Shown: piece by piece, positions 1 through 7,219 of the stretch
Layout: every line of letters begins with the position of its first letter
Position numbering within the stretch: position 1 is the stretch's first letter
Source of the DNA: JAZKIX01 sp040384645
GTDB taxonomy: Bacteria; Pseudomonadota; Gammaproteobacteria; Burkholderiales; Burkholderiaceae_D
Reading direction: 5' to 3'
Assembly: GCA_040384645.1 (NCBI GenBank)
Contig: JAZKIX010000100.1
Location: 1-33,504 of the forward strand
Length of the DNA stretch: 33,504 nt
The notes under the pieces: generated by a model
The model's input: the letters and a program-made list of their open reading frames with translations, nothing else
Databases searched by the model: none
What the model was told of the DNA's origin: nothing
Program-made: the position numbers and the translations under genes

Positions 1-962
1 TCGTTGGCGTTTCATGGTCTGATTTCCTGGAGGAGCGTTGGAGACGGGATGAAACCGCCATTAAAAAAGCGCTGACCAAGGCGGGCGTTGAATACATCAG
101 TACGGACGCCCATCGCTCCAACGAGCAACAAATCAAGGATATCGACACCCTCATTAACAAAGGCGCGAAAGCCATCATTGTCCTGTCATGGGATGCAGAC
201 GCTTTGTTGCCGGCCATTGCCAATGCCAAAGCGCGCGGCGTCCCGATTATTGCTTACGACCGCCTGATTCAAGATAAGGATGTGTTCTACATCACCTTCG
301 ACAACATCGAAGTGGGCCGCATCCAGGCGCGCGAAATTCTGAAAAAGAAGCCCCAGGGTAATTACGCTTTTATCAAGGGCGCTGCGACCGATGCCAATGC
401 GGACATGTTATTTTCCGGGCAGATGGAAGTGCTTTCCGAATCGCTGAAGGCGGGGCGTATTAAAAACATCGGTGACATATACACCGACGGCTGGAGTCCG
501 GATAATGCTCAAAAGAATATGGCGACCATTCTGGCCAAAAATGGCAACAAGGTGGACGCTGTCATTGCTTCCAACGATGGCACTGCAGGCGGCGCTATCG
601 CAGCCCTTAACACGGCCAACGTCAAGGGAGTGGCGATCTCGGGTCAGGATGCCGATATTGCTGCGCTCAATCGCATTGCCCGTGGCGACCAGGTCGTAAC
701 CGTATTCAAAGATCCACGTAAATTGGGTGACGCCGCCGGTTGGGTCGCCTCTGAATTAGCGATGGGCAAAAAGCTCAACCAGATTGCGGGAACCGTGCAA
801 TGGGTTGGCGGCACCAAGAAAATCCCGATCACATCCTTGCTGCTGCGCCCTATTCCCATTACGTCCACCAATCTTGCAACCGTGTTATCGGCGAAATGGA
901 TTTCAAAGCCGCAGTTGTGTGCCGGCGTCGATCCTCTGAAAGGACCCGACGTCTGTAAATAG
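1..962 (+). CDS. xylF: D-xylose ABC transporter substrate-binding protein, 5' end outside window
   Basis: The reading frame is open from base 3 to the TAG at 960-962, giving about 319 residues; the signal peptide and true start lie before the window. XylF is the periplasmic sugar-binding protein of the XylFGH importer. Seen in the sequence are the periplasmic-binding-protein type I fold signatures: an early ERWRRDE segment, AYDRLI, ITFDNIEVG, PQGNY, ASNDGTAGGAIAAL and ISGQDAD, all laid out as in E. coli XylF. The next gene downstream is a LacI-family regulator rather than xylG/xylH, so this is either an orphan binding protein or the last gene of a rearranged operon. The family call is firm; the exact ligand (xylose rather than a related pentose) is inferred from similarity. 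Confidence 0.88.
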   Translation, partial: VGVSWSDFLEERWRRDETAIKKALTKAGVEYISTDAHRSNEQQIKDIDTLINKGAKAIIVLSWDADALLPAIANAKARGVPIIAYDRLIQDKDVFYITFDNIEVGRIQAREILKKKPQGNYAFIKGAATDANADMLFSGQMEVLSESLKAGRIKNIGDIYTDGWSPDNAQKNMATILAKNGNKVDAVIASNDGTAGGAIAALNTANVKGVAISGQDADIAALNRIARGDQVVTVFKDPRKLGDAAGWVASELAMGKKLNQIAGTVQWVGGTKKIPITSLLLRPIPITSTNLATVLSAKWISKPQLCAGVDPLKGPDVCK

Positions 963-990
963 TCGTTCGTAAAGCCAACTCTGCAGTATT

Positions 991-1041
991 GTGAGATGAG
1001 AAAAATACAAAAATAGTATCGTATGCCAAACCTCATCTCAC
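991..1041. repeat. 10-bp perfect inverted repeat downstream of xylF
   Basis: GTGAGATGAG at 991-1000 is matched exactly by CTCATCTCAC at 1032-1041, with a 31-base A/T-rich spacer. It lies 29 bases after the xylF stop and 96 bases before the LacI-family gene. It could be a long-loop hairpin at the 3' end of the xylF transcript or a pair of regulator half-sites. No T-run follows, so it is not a classical terminator. Confidence 0.5.
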
Positions 1042-1136
1042 TAACGGCAGTTACTTTACTTGTCTTGCCATAACAAAATTTTGTGCGTGGTTCGTTCATG
1101 TGCTGTTTTGGACTCACGTAAAGTCGCGCTTTATCA

Positions 1137-2147
1137 ATGAATCTTAAAAATCTTGCCAAGACACTAGGCATTTCCGAAACAACCGTTAGCCGTGCGCTAA
1201 ACGGCTATCCCGAAGTTAGTGAGCGCACACGCTTACGCGTGGTCGCAGCAGCCAAAGCAGCGGGCTATCGTCCCAACCCAATGGCGCGTAGCCTTGCGGT
1301 TGGCCGTACCAATGTCATCGGCATCATTTACCCGCTCCATCCCAATGACTTGGGCGATCCGATGTTTATGGATATCGTGGGTGGCATGTCGGAAGCGCTT
1401 GAAGAAAAGCAGATGGATCTCATCATTGCGCCCGTTTCGCCAACAAATGAGCTGCGTTCTTACCAGCACATGGTGCAAGGCCGCCGGGTCGATGGCCTGG
1501 TAGTGAGTCGGACCAGGCTGCACGATCAGCGCCTGGCCTATCTTGCCAAGCAAGGTTTGCCTTTCGTGGCACATGGTCGAACGCAGCTCAATGAACCACA
1601 TGCCTGGTTTGATTACGATAATGAAGCAGGGATGAGGCTGGCGGTAAAACGTCTAGTTTCGCTAGGTCATAAACGGGTAGCATTGATCAGCGCTCCGCTT
1701 GAAATGAATTTTGCGCGACAACGCTACGATAGCTTCGTTGAAACAATGCATACCTCCGATCTATCGGTCGATCCCCAGTATCTGATAGAGAACACTATCG
1801 ACCGCCGTACCGGCTACCAGGCAATGCAACAACTGCTGAGTTGCAACCCTCCTCCTTCCGCCGTGATTGTGGACAATCATATGTCTGGTGTGGGCGCAGT
1901 CCGCGCCCTGCTCGATGCCGGAGTCGCAATTGGCCGTGAAATCTCGATCATTGTCTGGGGCGGCATGGAAGACTCCTTGGCTGGCTATAACGTTACCACG
2001 GTGCATCAGCCTGAACCGGGTCGGGCCGGTGCAAAAATGGTTGAGATGCTGCTGTCCTTGCTCGACGGAACGCCGCCTTCTGAATTGCAAGTATTGTGGC
2101 AACCGGTATTGATGCTGGGCGAAACTGCTGGCCCTTGCCTCGACTAA
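1137..2147 (+). CDS. LacI-family transcriptional regulator, probably of the alpha-glucoside/maltose genes
   Basis: A 336-residue protein with the LacI plan: an N-terminal helix-turn-helix (residues 1-25, ISETTVSRALNG), a hinge region to about residue 60 with YRPNPMARSLAVGRTNVIG, and a periplasmic-binding-like sensor domain to the end. It resembles AglR-type repressors of alpha-glucoside operons. The ATG at 1137 puts the helix-turn-helix at the usual distance from the N-terminus. It sits between xylF and the glucosidase/mal genes on the same strand; the palindromes at 2402-2411 and 2433-2446 have the central CpG typical of LacI-family operators and are its likely targets. Which sugar it senses cannot be read from the sequence; maltose or maltodextrin is inferred from the neighbours, and xylose is the alternative. 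Confidence 0.9.
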   Translation: MNLKNLAKTLGISETTVSRALNGYPEVSERTRLRVVAAAKAAGYRPNPMARSLAVGRTNVIGIIYPLHPNDLGDPMFMDIVGGMSEALEEKQMDLIIAPVSPTNELRSYQHMVQGRRVDGLVVSRTRLHDQRLAYLAKQGLPFVAHGRTQLNEPHAWFDYDNEAGMRLAVKRLVSLGHKRVALISAPLEMNFARQRYDSFVETMHTSDLSVDPQYLIENTIDRRTGYQAMQQLLSCNPPPSAVIVDNHMSGVGAVRALLDAGVAIGREISIIVWGGMEDSLAGYNVTTVHQPEPGRAGAKMVEMLLSLLDGTPPSELQVLWQPVLMLGETAGPCLD

Positions 2148-2198
2148 GGTCCCTTGTTTAGCCTGCCACTGACTGCTAGGAACACCTAAAGCGGCAAT

Positions 2199-2272
2199 AA
2201 TATACTGGGCTCAGTATTATATTTAACCCAATGAATACGAGCGGGATAAGCACTATTTCACCATATACCCCC
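2199..2272 (+). repeat. 74-bp conserved intergenic element, copy 1
   Basis: Starts AATATACT, then a variable GGGCTC, then AGTATTA, a central AATACGAGCGGGATAAGC block and a terminal CATATACCCCC. It aligns without gaps to copies at 17462-17535 (57 of 74 identical by hand) and 22954-23027 on the minus strand (48 of 74). The first block forms a dyad, ATACT-N6-AGTAT. It lies 51 bases after the LacI-family stop and about 300 bases before the glucosidase start. Confidence 0.75.
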
Positions 2273-2401
2273 ATCAAGTCACTGCATATCTAGTACTTTT
2301 GCAATTATCCTTCTCGTTGGCATAGTGTTATATCACCATCACTTTCGCTATCTCACATTTGCTTGTTTGAATAATTTCTCAAATAATCCGCTTTACTTTT
2401 C

Positions 2402-2411
2402 AAAGCGCTTT
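2402..2411. promoter_or_regulatory. LacI-family operator candidate 1
   Basis: AAAGCGCTTT is a perfect 10-bp palindrome with the central CpG typical of LacI-family operators. It lies 163 bases before the alpha-glucosidase start and downstream of a LacI-family gene on the same strand. No footprint can be inferred from sequence alone. Confidence 0.6.
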
Positions 2412-2432
2412 AAATATACTCAAAATCAATTT

Positions 2433-2446
2433 CCAAAGCGCATTGG
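2433..2446. promoter_or_regulatory. LacI-family operator candidate 2
   Basis: CCAAAGCGCATTGG matches its own reverse complement at 12 of 14 positions and shares the AAAGCGC half with the palindrome at 2402-2411. The centres are 33 bp apart, about three helical turns, which would place two repressor dimers on the same face of the DNA. Confidence 0.55.
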
Positions 2447-2573
2447 TAAATTTTTACCGCATTGATAATTTTCAACACAAATACCAATCGATAACGTTTG
2501 ACCTGTTTTTTTCGTTTCATCTTGCGAATAACCGCACTCATCCCAACAGGATGAATATTTTCAGAGATGTCCT

Positions 2574-4241
2574 ATGTCGAGTATCAAAACGGATTTACCG
2601 TCACCCAAACCAATATTGCGCACGGATTGGTGGCGTGAAGCAGTCATTTATCAAGTGTATCCACGCAGTTTCCTCGATACCAATGGCGATGGCGTAGGCG
2701 ACTTGCCTGGAATTACAGCTAAGCTGGAATACATTGCCAAACTAGGCGTCGACATTGTGTGGATCTCGCCATTTTTTACTTCGCCAATGAAAGACTTCGG
2801 CTATGACGTTGCCGATTATTGCGATGTCGATCCTTTGTTTGGCACGCTGGCCGACTTTGACCGCTTGGTACAGCATGCACACGCACTCGGTCTCAAGGTG
2901 ATGATCGATCAAGTGCTGTCGCACACCGCAGACAACCATACCTGGTTCGTGGAAAGCCGCCAAAATCGCGAGAATTCGAAAGCCGATTGGTATGTCTGGG
3001 TCGATCCATCGGACGATGGCACGCCGCCCAATAATTGGCTGTCCGTCTTCGGCGGCTCGTCCTGGCAATGGGATACCCGACGCAAACAGTATTACTTACA
3101 TAATTTTTTAGCCAGCCAGCCAGACATGAACTTCCATCAACCGGAAGTACAGCAAGCGCATCTGGATAATCTGCGCTTTTGGCTGGAGCGCGGGGTCGAT
3201 GGGTTCCGTCTGGATGCCTGCAATTTCCACTTTCACGATCAACAATTGCGCAGCAATCCAGCGGCGCTGTTGCGTGACAGCACTATGGTATCGGCCGCAA
3301 ATCCATACGGCATGCAGGCCCATATTTACGACAAAACACAGCCCGAAAACCTGGCATTTCTGGAGCGCGTGCGCGTTTTGCTCGACCAGTATGGTGCGGT
3401 ATCGATTGGTGAAGTTGGGGCCGATGATTCTTTAGCCGTAATGGCCGATTACACAGCTGACGGCAATAAATTGCAAATGGCGTACAGCTTCAACTTGCTC
3501 ACGCCAGAATTTTCTGCCAAGCATATCCGTACCCAAGTCGAACAATTCGAAGATCGCGTGGTTGACGGTTGGGCTTCGTGGTCGGTAGGCAATCACGATA
3601 GCGTGCGCGTCATGTCGCGCTGGGGCGGCCAACAACCCTCGCCGCATTTGGCAAAAGTCATATTGGCTATGCAGCTTTCCCTGAAAGGCACGCCTTGTCT
3701 CTACCAAGGCGATGAATTGGCATTAACAGAAGCGGATTTGCCGTTCGAGTCCTTGCAAGATCCTTACGGCATTACCTTCTGGCCAGAATTCAAGGGGCGC
3801 GATGGTTGCCGTACTCCTATGCCGTGGGATGCTGCCAGCGTCAATGCTGGTTTCAGCAGCGGCATGCCTTGGCTGCCGGTGCCGCCGGAGCATGTCGCCA
3901 GAGCCGCCAATCAACAACAACTCGACCCGCAATCCTCGCTGGTGTTTGCGCAAAACATTATTCAATGGCGCAAAAACATTCCGCAATTGACCTTGGGCGA
4001 TATTCAGTTTTTTGAAACGCCCGAGCCAATTCTTGCCTTTCGACGCGACCTGAGCGGTAAGCCTTCAGTCTTGGCGGCATTCAATCTGAGCGCACAAGCC
4101 GTGATGTTTGAATTACCAGAAGCAGCAGGCGCCACAGCACTGGAAGGACATGGTCTGAAAGGTCTGGCTCAGGATGGATCGGTAGAACTGCCAGCCTACG
4201 GCGCATGGTTTGGGTTGCTTGCAGAGCAGACAAAAAATTAA
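2574..4241 (+). CDS. GH13 alpha-glucosidase (AglA-like, subfamily 23 type)
   Basis: A 555-residue cytoplasmic enzyme with no signal peptide. It should hydrolyse terminal alpha-glucosidic bonds of maltose and short maltodextrins or related alpha-glucosides. The four GH13 conserved regions are present: region I with D112 and H117 (DQVLSHT), region II with nucleophile D214 in GFRLDACNF, region III with acid/base E280 in GEVGAD, and region IV with D342 in VGNHD. The DQVLSHT form of region I and the N-terminal WWREAVIYQVYPRSF are typical of the alpha-glucosidase group with HaG/AglA-type enzymes. A malK-type gene follows after 22 bases, so the two are probably cotranscribed. The Shine-Dalgarno before 2574 is weak. 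Exact specificity (maltose, sucrose, nigerose) is not decidable here. Confidence 0.92.
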   Translation: MSSIKTDLPSPKPILRTDWWREAVIYQVYPRSFLDTNGDGVGDLPGITAKLEYIAKLGVDIVWISPFFTSPMKDFGYDVADYCDVDPLFGTLADFDRLVQHAHALGLKVMIDQVLSHTADNHTWFVESRQNRENSKADWYVWVDPSDDGTPPNNWLSVFGGSSWQWDTRRKQYYLHNFLASQPDMNFHQPEVQQAHLDNLRFWLERGVDGFRLDACNFHFHDQQLRSNPAALLRDSTMVSAANPYGMQAHIYDKTQPENLAFLERVRVLLDQYGAVSIGEVGADDSLAVMADYTADGNKLQMAYSFNLLTPEFSAKHIRTQVEQFEDRVVDGWASWSVGNHDSVRVMSRWGGQQPSPHLAKVILAMQLSLKGTPCLYQGDELALTEADLPFESLQDPYGITFWPEFKGRDGCRTPMPWDAASVNAGFSSGMPWLPVPPEHVARAANQQQLDPQSSLVFAQNIIQWRKNIPQLTLGDIQFFETPEPILAFRRDLSGKPSVLAAFNLSAQAVMFELPEAAGATALEGHGLKGLAQDGSVELPAYGAWFGLLAEQTKN

Positions 4242-4263
4242 AACAAGGTAACGAGGACACGGT

Positions 4264-5358
4264 ATGGCGGGATTACAGTTAACTGGCATTAAAAAAGCCT
4301 ACGGCGATGTCAAGACATTGCACGGCATTGACTTGACGATTCAGGACGGTGAATTCCTCGTATTTGTCGGCCCCTCCGGCTGCGGAAAGTCAACTTTGCT
4401 ACGCGTCATTTGCGGGTTGGAAGAAATCAGCGGCGGCGACTTGACCATCGGCGGCGTGCGCATGAATGAAATCCCGCCAGCCAAGCGCGGTATCGCGATG
4501 GTATTCCAAAGCTATGCCCTGTATCCGCACATGAGCGTCTTCGACAATATGGCCTTTGGTTTGAAATTGGCCGGCTTGAGCAAAGCGGAAACCCAGACTG
4601 CCGTAATGCATGCAGCCAAAATCCTGCATATCGAACCACTACTCGAACGCAAACCCAAGGAATTATCTGGCGGTCAGCGCCAACGTGTGGCTATCGGCCG
4701 CGCCATCGTGCGCAAGCCTGATGTATTCCTGTTCGATGAACCGCTGTCAAATCTGGATGCTTCTTTGCGCGTACAAATGCGCATCGAATTAAAGAATTTG
4801 CATCGTGAACTTGGCACCACCATGATCTATGTCACACATGACCAGATTGAGGCAATGACCCTAGCCGATCGCATCGTCGTTCTCAATGCAGGACGCGTGG
4901 AACAAATCGGTTCGCCATTGACGCTGTATCACCGTCCAGACAATTTATTCGTTGCGGGCTTTCTCGGCTCCCCCCGCATGAACTTTCTACGCGGCAAAGT
5001 CATGTCGAATCAGAACGGCCAAGCCGCCATTGCCATTACCACTGGCGGCGTCCTGCAAGCATCTATCAACTCTGCAATGCCAATTGGCGCCCAAGTAACC
5101 GTTGGCGCCCGTCCAGAACAGATTTTCCTGGGGCAAGATAGCGCCGGCATTGCGGTCACGGTCGCTGCAGTCGAGCGCCTGGGCGACATCAGTTACATCT
5201 ATATTCATACAGACGGTGGCGATTCGCCATTAGTCGTGCGTGCCGATCCAGAAATTGACTGGGTAATCGGGCAGCAGGCATTTTTGACCGCAAATCCGGC
5301 AACCTTGCATGTCTTCGATGAGCATGGAACAGCCTGTCGGCAAAACGAAAAGGTTTAG
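4264..5358 (+). CDS. malK: Maltose/maltodextrin ABC transporter ATP-binding subunit
   Basis: A 364-residue ATPase that powers sugar import as a dimer bound to MalFG. Visible motifs are Walker A GPSGCGKST (36-44), Q-loop Q82 in VFQSYALYPHM, ABC signature LSGGQ (134-138), Walker B with VFLFDEP (154-160), D-loop SNLD and H-loop H192 in YVTHD. The C-terminal 130 residues form the TOBE/OB regulatory domain of the MalK/UgpC/MsmK group. It lies between the glucosidase and malE, upstream of malEFG. ATPases of this group can serve several sugar importers, so it might also energise others, but the location makes maltodextrin import the natural role. Confidence 0.92.
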   Translation: MAGLQLTGIKKAYGDVKTLHGIDLTIQDGEFLVFVGPSGCGKSTLLRVICGLEEISGGDLTIGGVRMNEIPPAKRGIAMVFQSYALYPHMSVFDNMAFGLKLAGLSKAETQTAVMHAAKILHIEPLLERKPKELSGGQRQRVAIGRAIVRKPDVFLFDEPLSNLDASLRVQMRIELKNLHRELGTTMIYVTHDQIEAMTLADRIVVLNAGRVEQIGSPLTLYHRPDNLFVAGFLGSPRMNFLRGKVMSNQNGQAAIAITTGGVLQASINSAMPIGAQVTVGARPEQIFLGQDSAGIAVTVAAVERLGDISYIYIHTDGGDSPLVVRADPEIDWVIGQQAFLTANPATLHVFDEHGTACRQNEKV

Positions 5359-5503
5359 CGATAAGCAATTTCGATAACGCATTTCGGTAATTCAATAAAT
5401 TAGTTAAGCGATAGATTTATAGAATTGCCTTTTATCCAGACTGTGTGATACGAGAGCGGCACAGTCGAGATTAACTATTAAGCCTCGTTAAATGGAGAAG
5501 ACT

Positions 5504-6706
5504 ATGAACGTATCAGGCACAAAGAGAAAACTAATCGCGACCAGCGTCATGCTAGCGACCTTGAGCGCGTTTGGCAGCATGGCGCACGCAGCCGAAGCAG
5601 GAAAATTGTTAATCTGGATCAACGGCGATAAAGGCTATAAGGGCATCGCCAAACTGAGTGAAGAATTCACCAAGAAAACTGGTATTGCCGTCACGGTCGA
5701 ACATCCAGAAGATGCGCCGACCAAATTTGCCCAAGCTGCAGCAGCTGGGCAAGGTCCTGATATCTGGATCTGGCCTCATGATCGCATCGGCGAATGGATC
5801 ACAGGCGGTTTGCTGCAACCGATCACACCTAGCAAAAAAGCACGTGAAGCGATCCTGCCCCTGGCATGGAATGCATTCACCGTAGGCGGAAAAACATACG
5901 GTTATCCCATTTCAGTAGAAGCCGTTGCCTTGGTCTACAACAAGGATTTAGTAGCAAAGCCGCCCAAGAGTTTTGACGAAGTCCTCGCACTTGATAAAAA
6001 ACTGGTAAAAGACGGCAAACACGCCATCTTGTGGGACTACACCAATACCTATTTCACCTGGCCATTGCTGGCAGCGGGTGGCGCGACAGCCTTTCCACTG
6101 AAAGCAGACGGTACTTATGACGCTACCAAAACGGGCGTTAATTCGCCGTCAGCGGTCGCTGGTGTCAACACCATCATGAAGCTCATTAATGAAGGCGCAA
6201 TGGATAAAGGCGCCGGATACGCAGAAATGGAAGCCGGCTTTAACCAAGGCAAAGTCGCCATGATGATTAACGGCCCGTGGTCATGGGACAACGCTCGCAA
6301 ATCAAAAATCAACTTCGGCGTGGCAGTCATCCCAACTGTCAACGGCAAAGCTGCCTCACCATTCATCGGTGTATTGGGCGCAATGATTTCAAAAGCCAGC
6401 CCCAACAAAGACATCGCTACCGAGTTCCTGGAAAACAGCATGCTCACAGTCGATGGCCTGAAAACCATCAACGCCGATGTACCACTTGGCACCCCTGCCA
6501 ATAAAGCATTCTTCAATGAATTGAAAAACGATCCAAATATCCAGGCCACCATGGCAAGCGCACAAGCTGGCCATCCAATGCCAAGCAATCCAGAAATGGG
6601 TCGCTTCTGGTCGTCAATGAAGTCTGCTTTGGAAAATATCTCTCAAGGTCGCCAAACGACTAAGGAAGGTTTGGATGCCGCAGCTACACGCATTTTGACT
6701 AACTAA
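5504..6706 (+). CDS. malE: Periplasmic maltose/maltodextrin-binding protein
   Basis: The protein binds maltodextrins and delivers them to MalFGK2. The ATG at 5504 is preferred over the in-frame ATG at 5492 because GGAGA at 5494-5498 then forms a well-spaced ribosome binding site; the product is 400 residues. A signal peptide is clear: basic start (GTKRK), hydrophobic core and AHA cleavage near residue 26. The mature part follows E. coli MalE closely: LIWINGDKGYKGIAKL, TVEHPEDAPTKF, GPDIWIWPHDRIGEW, YPISVEAVALVYNKDL, FTWPLLAAGG, MINGPWSWDN and the C-terminal FWSSMKSALENISQGRQT. It is separated from malF by 513 bases that hold a hairpin and a relic of a second malE. Confidence 0.95.
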   Translation: MNVSGTKRKLIATSVMLATLSAFGSMAHAAEAGKLLIWINGDKGYKGIAKLSEEFTKKTGIAVTVEHPEDAPTKFAQAAAAGQGPDIWIWPHDRIGEWITGGLLQPITPSKKAREAILPLAWNAFTVGGKTYGYPISVEAVALVYNKDLVAKPPKSFDEVLALDKKLVKDGKHAILWDYTNTYFTWPLLAAGGATAFPLKADGTYDATKTGVNSPSAVAGVNTIMKLINEGAMDKGAGYAEMEAGFNQGKVAMMINGPWSWDNARKSKINFGVAVIPTVNGKAASPFIGVLGAMISKASPNKDIATEFLENSMLTVDGLKTINADVPLGTPANKAFFNELKNDPNIQATMASAQAGHPMPSNPEMGRFWSSMKSALENISQGRQTTKEGLDAAATRILTN

Positions 6707-6746
6707 AAAGTTCAACATAGTCGGCTCTAAGTAAATGCCTCAATGC

Positions 6747-6786
6747 ATTCACGGTGCAAGGTAACTGCACACATTGCACCGTGAAT
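6747..6786 (+). promoter_or_regulatory. malE-malF intergenic hairpin (13-bp perfect stem)
   Basis: ATTCACGGTGCAA at 6747-6759 is the exact reverse complement of TTGCACCGTGAAT at 6774-6786, with a 14-base loop. It begins 41 bases after the malE stop. No T-run follows, so it is more likely an mRNA 3'-end stabiliser or processing site than an efficient terminator. The position matches the REP palindromes between malE and malF of enteric bacteria, which help keep binding-protein mRNA above permease mRNA; the parallel is inference. Confidence 0.7.
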
Positions 6787-7015
6787 TGGCAATCGTATTG
6801 CAAAAAAAATTGTCGGATAAAGTTGTCCCTAATTGGGCCGCGCAATTTCACTTCATTGCCTAGGATTCATTTCTATGTCGCCTGTTGCTTCACGCACACT
6901 CCGATGGAACAAAATATGATAGCGCGGCGTTCGATTAAATAGCTCGACAGTCCTCATTGCCGCCACTGTGAGCATCACAGACAACGTTTTGATCATCAAC
7001 GAAACCTGCTTAGGG

Positions 7016-7084
7016 AATGTTACGCAGGGCAAACAAAAAACCAAAGACGGCTTGGACGAAGCTGCAAGAACCATTTTTGGTAAG
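7016..7084 (+). pseudogene. Relic of a second malE C-terminus
   Basis: In frame with an open stretch that runs to the TAA at 7148-7150, bases 7016-7084 encode NVTQGKQKTKDGLD followed by EAARTIFGK. This matches the MalE end encoded at about 6636-6705 (NISQGRQTTKEGLD, then AAATRILTN) with 11 of 21 residues identical and several conservative changes. DNA identity is low, so this is not a recent tandem duplication of the neighbour but the tail of a diverged binding protein. No matching upstream malE sequence is seen between 6707 and 7015. The following residues up to 7150 match nothing I recognise. Confidence 0.6.
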
Positions 7085-7174
7085 TCGGGCAGAAGCACTG
7101 TTAAATTTAGAAATATCATCGTTAAAGCCAAAGTCGATCAGGCTAAATAAATAACAAGGTAAAAGAAAGAGGCA

Positions 7175-7188
7175 AAAGCGGTCGCTTT
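7175..7188. promoter_or_regulatory. Possible LacI-type operator before malF
   Basis: AAAGCG at 7175-7180 and CGCTTT at 7183-7188 form a perfect dyad with a 2-base centre, 32 bases before the malF start. It shares the AAAGCG half-site with the sites at 2402 and 2433. The extra two central bases differ from those sites, so it may instead be just a small hairpin. Confidence 0.35.
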
Positions 7189-7219
7189 CTCTGAGCCAAC
7201 AACCATAGGAAAAAATATC

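Larger units (their letters stand above)
2148..2573. other. Intergenic region before the alpha-glucosidase gene
   Basis: This 426-base A/T-rich stretch holds no convincing gene. It contains copy 1 of the 74-bp element near its left end and two LacI-type palindromes near 2400-2446, and so is probably the main control region of the alpha-glucosidase/mal genes. An 84-codon frame starting at 2443 overlaps the glucosidase start and has no family features. Confidence 0.7.

Noticed and set aside
644..1171. 175-codon minus-strand frame over the xylF end
   Set aside because: Antisense to xylF and continuing into the LacI-family start; no family features.
6754..6942. 62-codon frame in the malE-malF gap
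   Set aside because: It starts inside the hairpin and its Cys/His-rich product matches nothing; probably chance.
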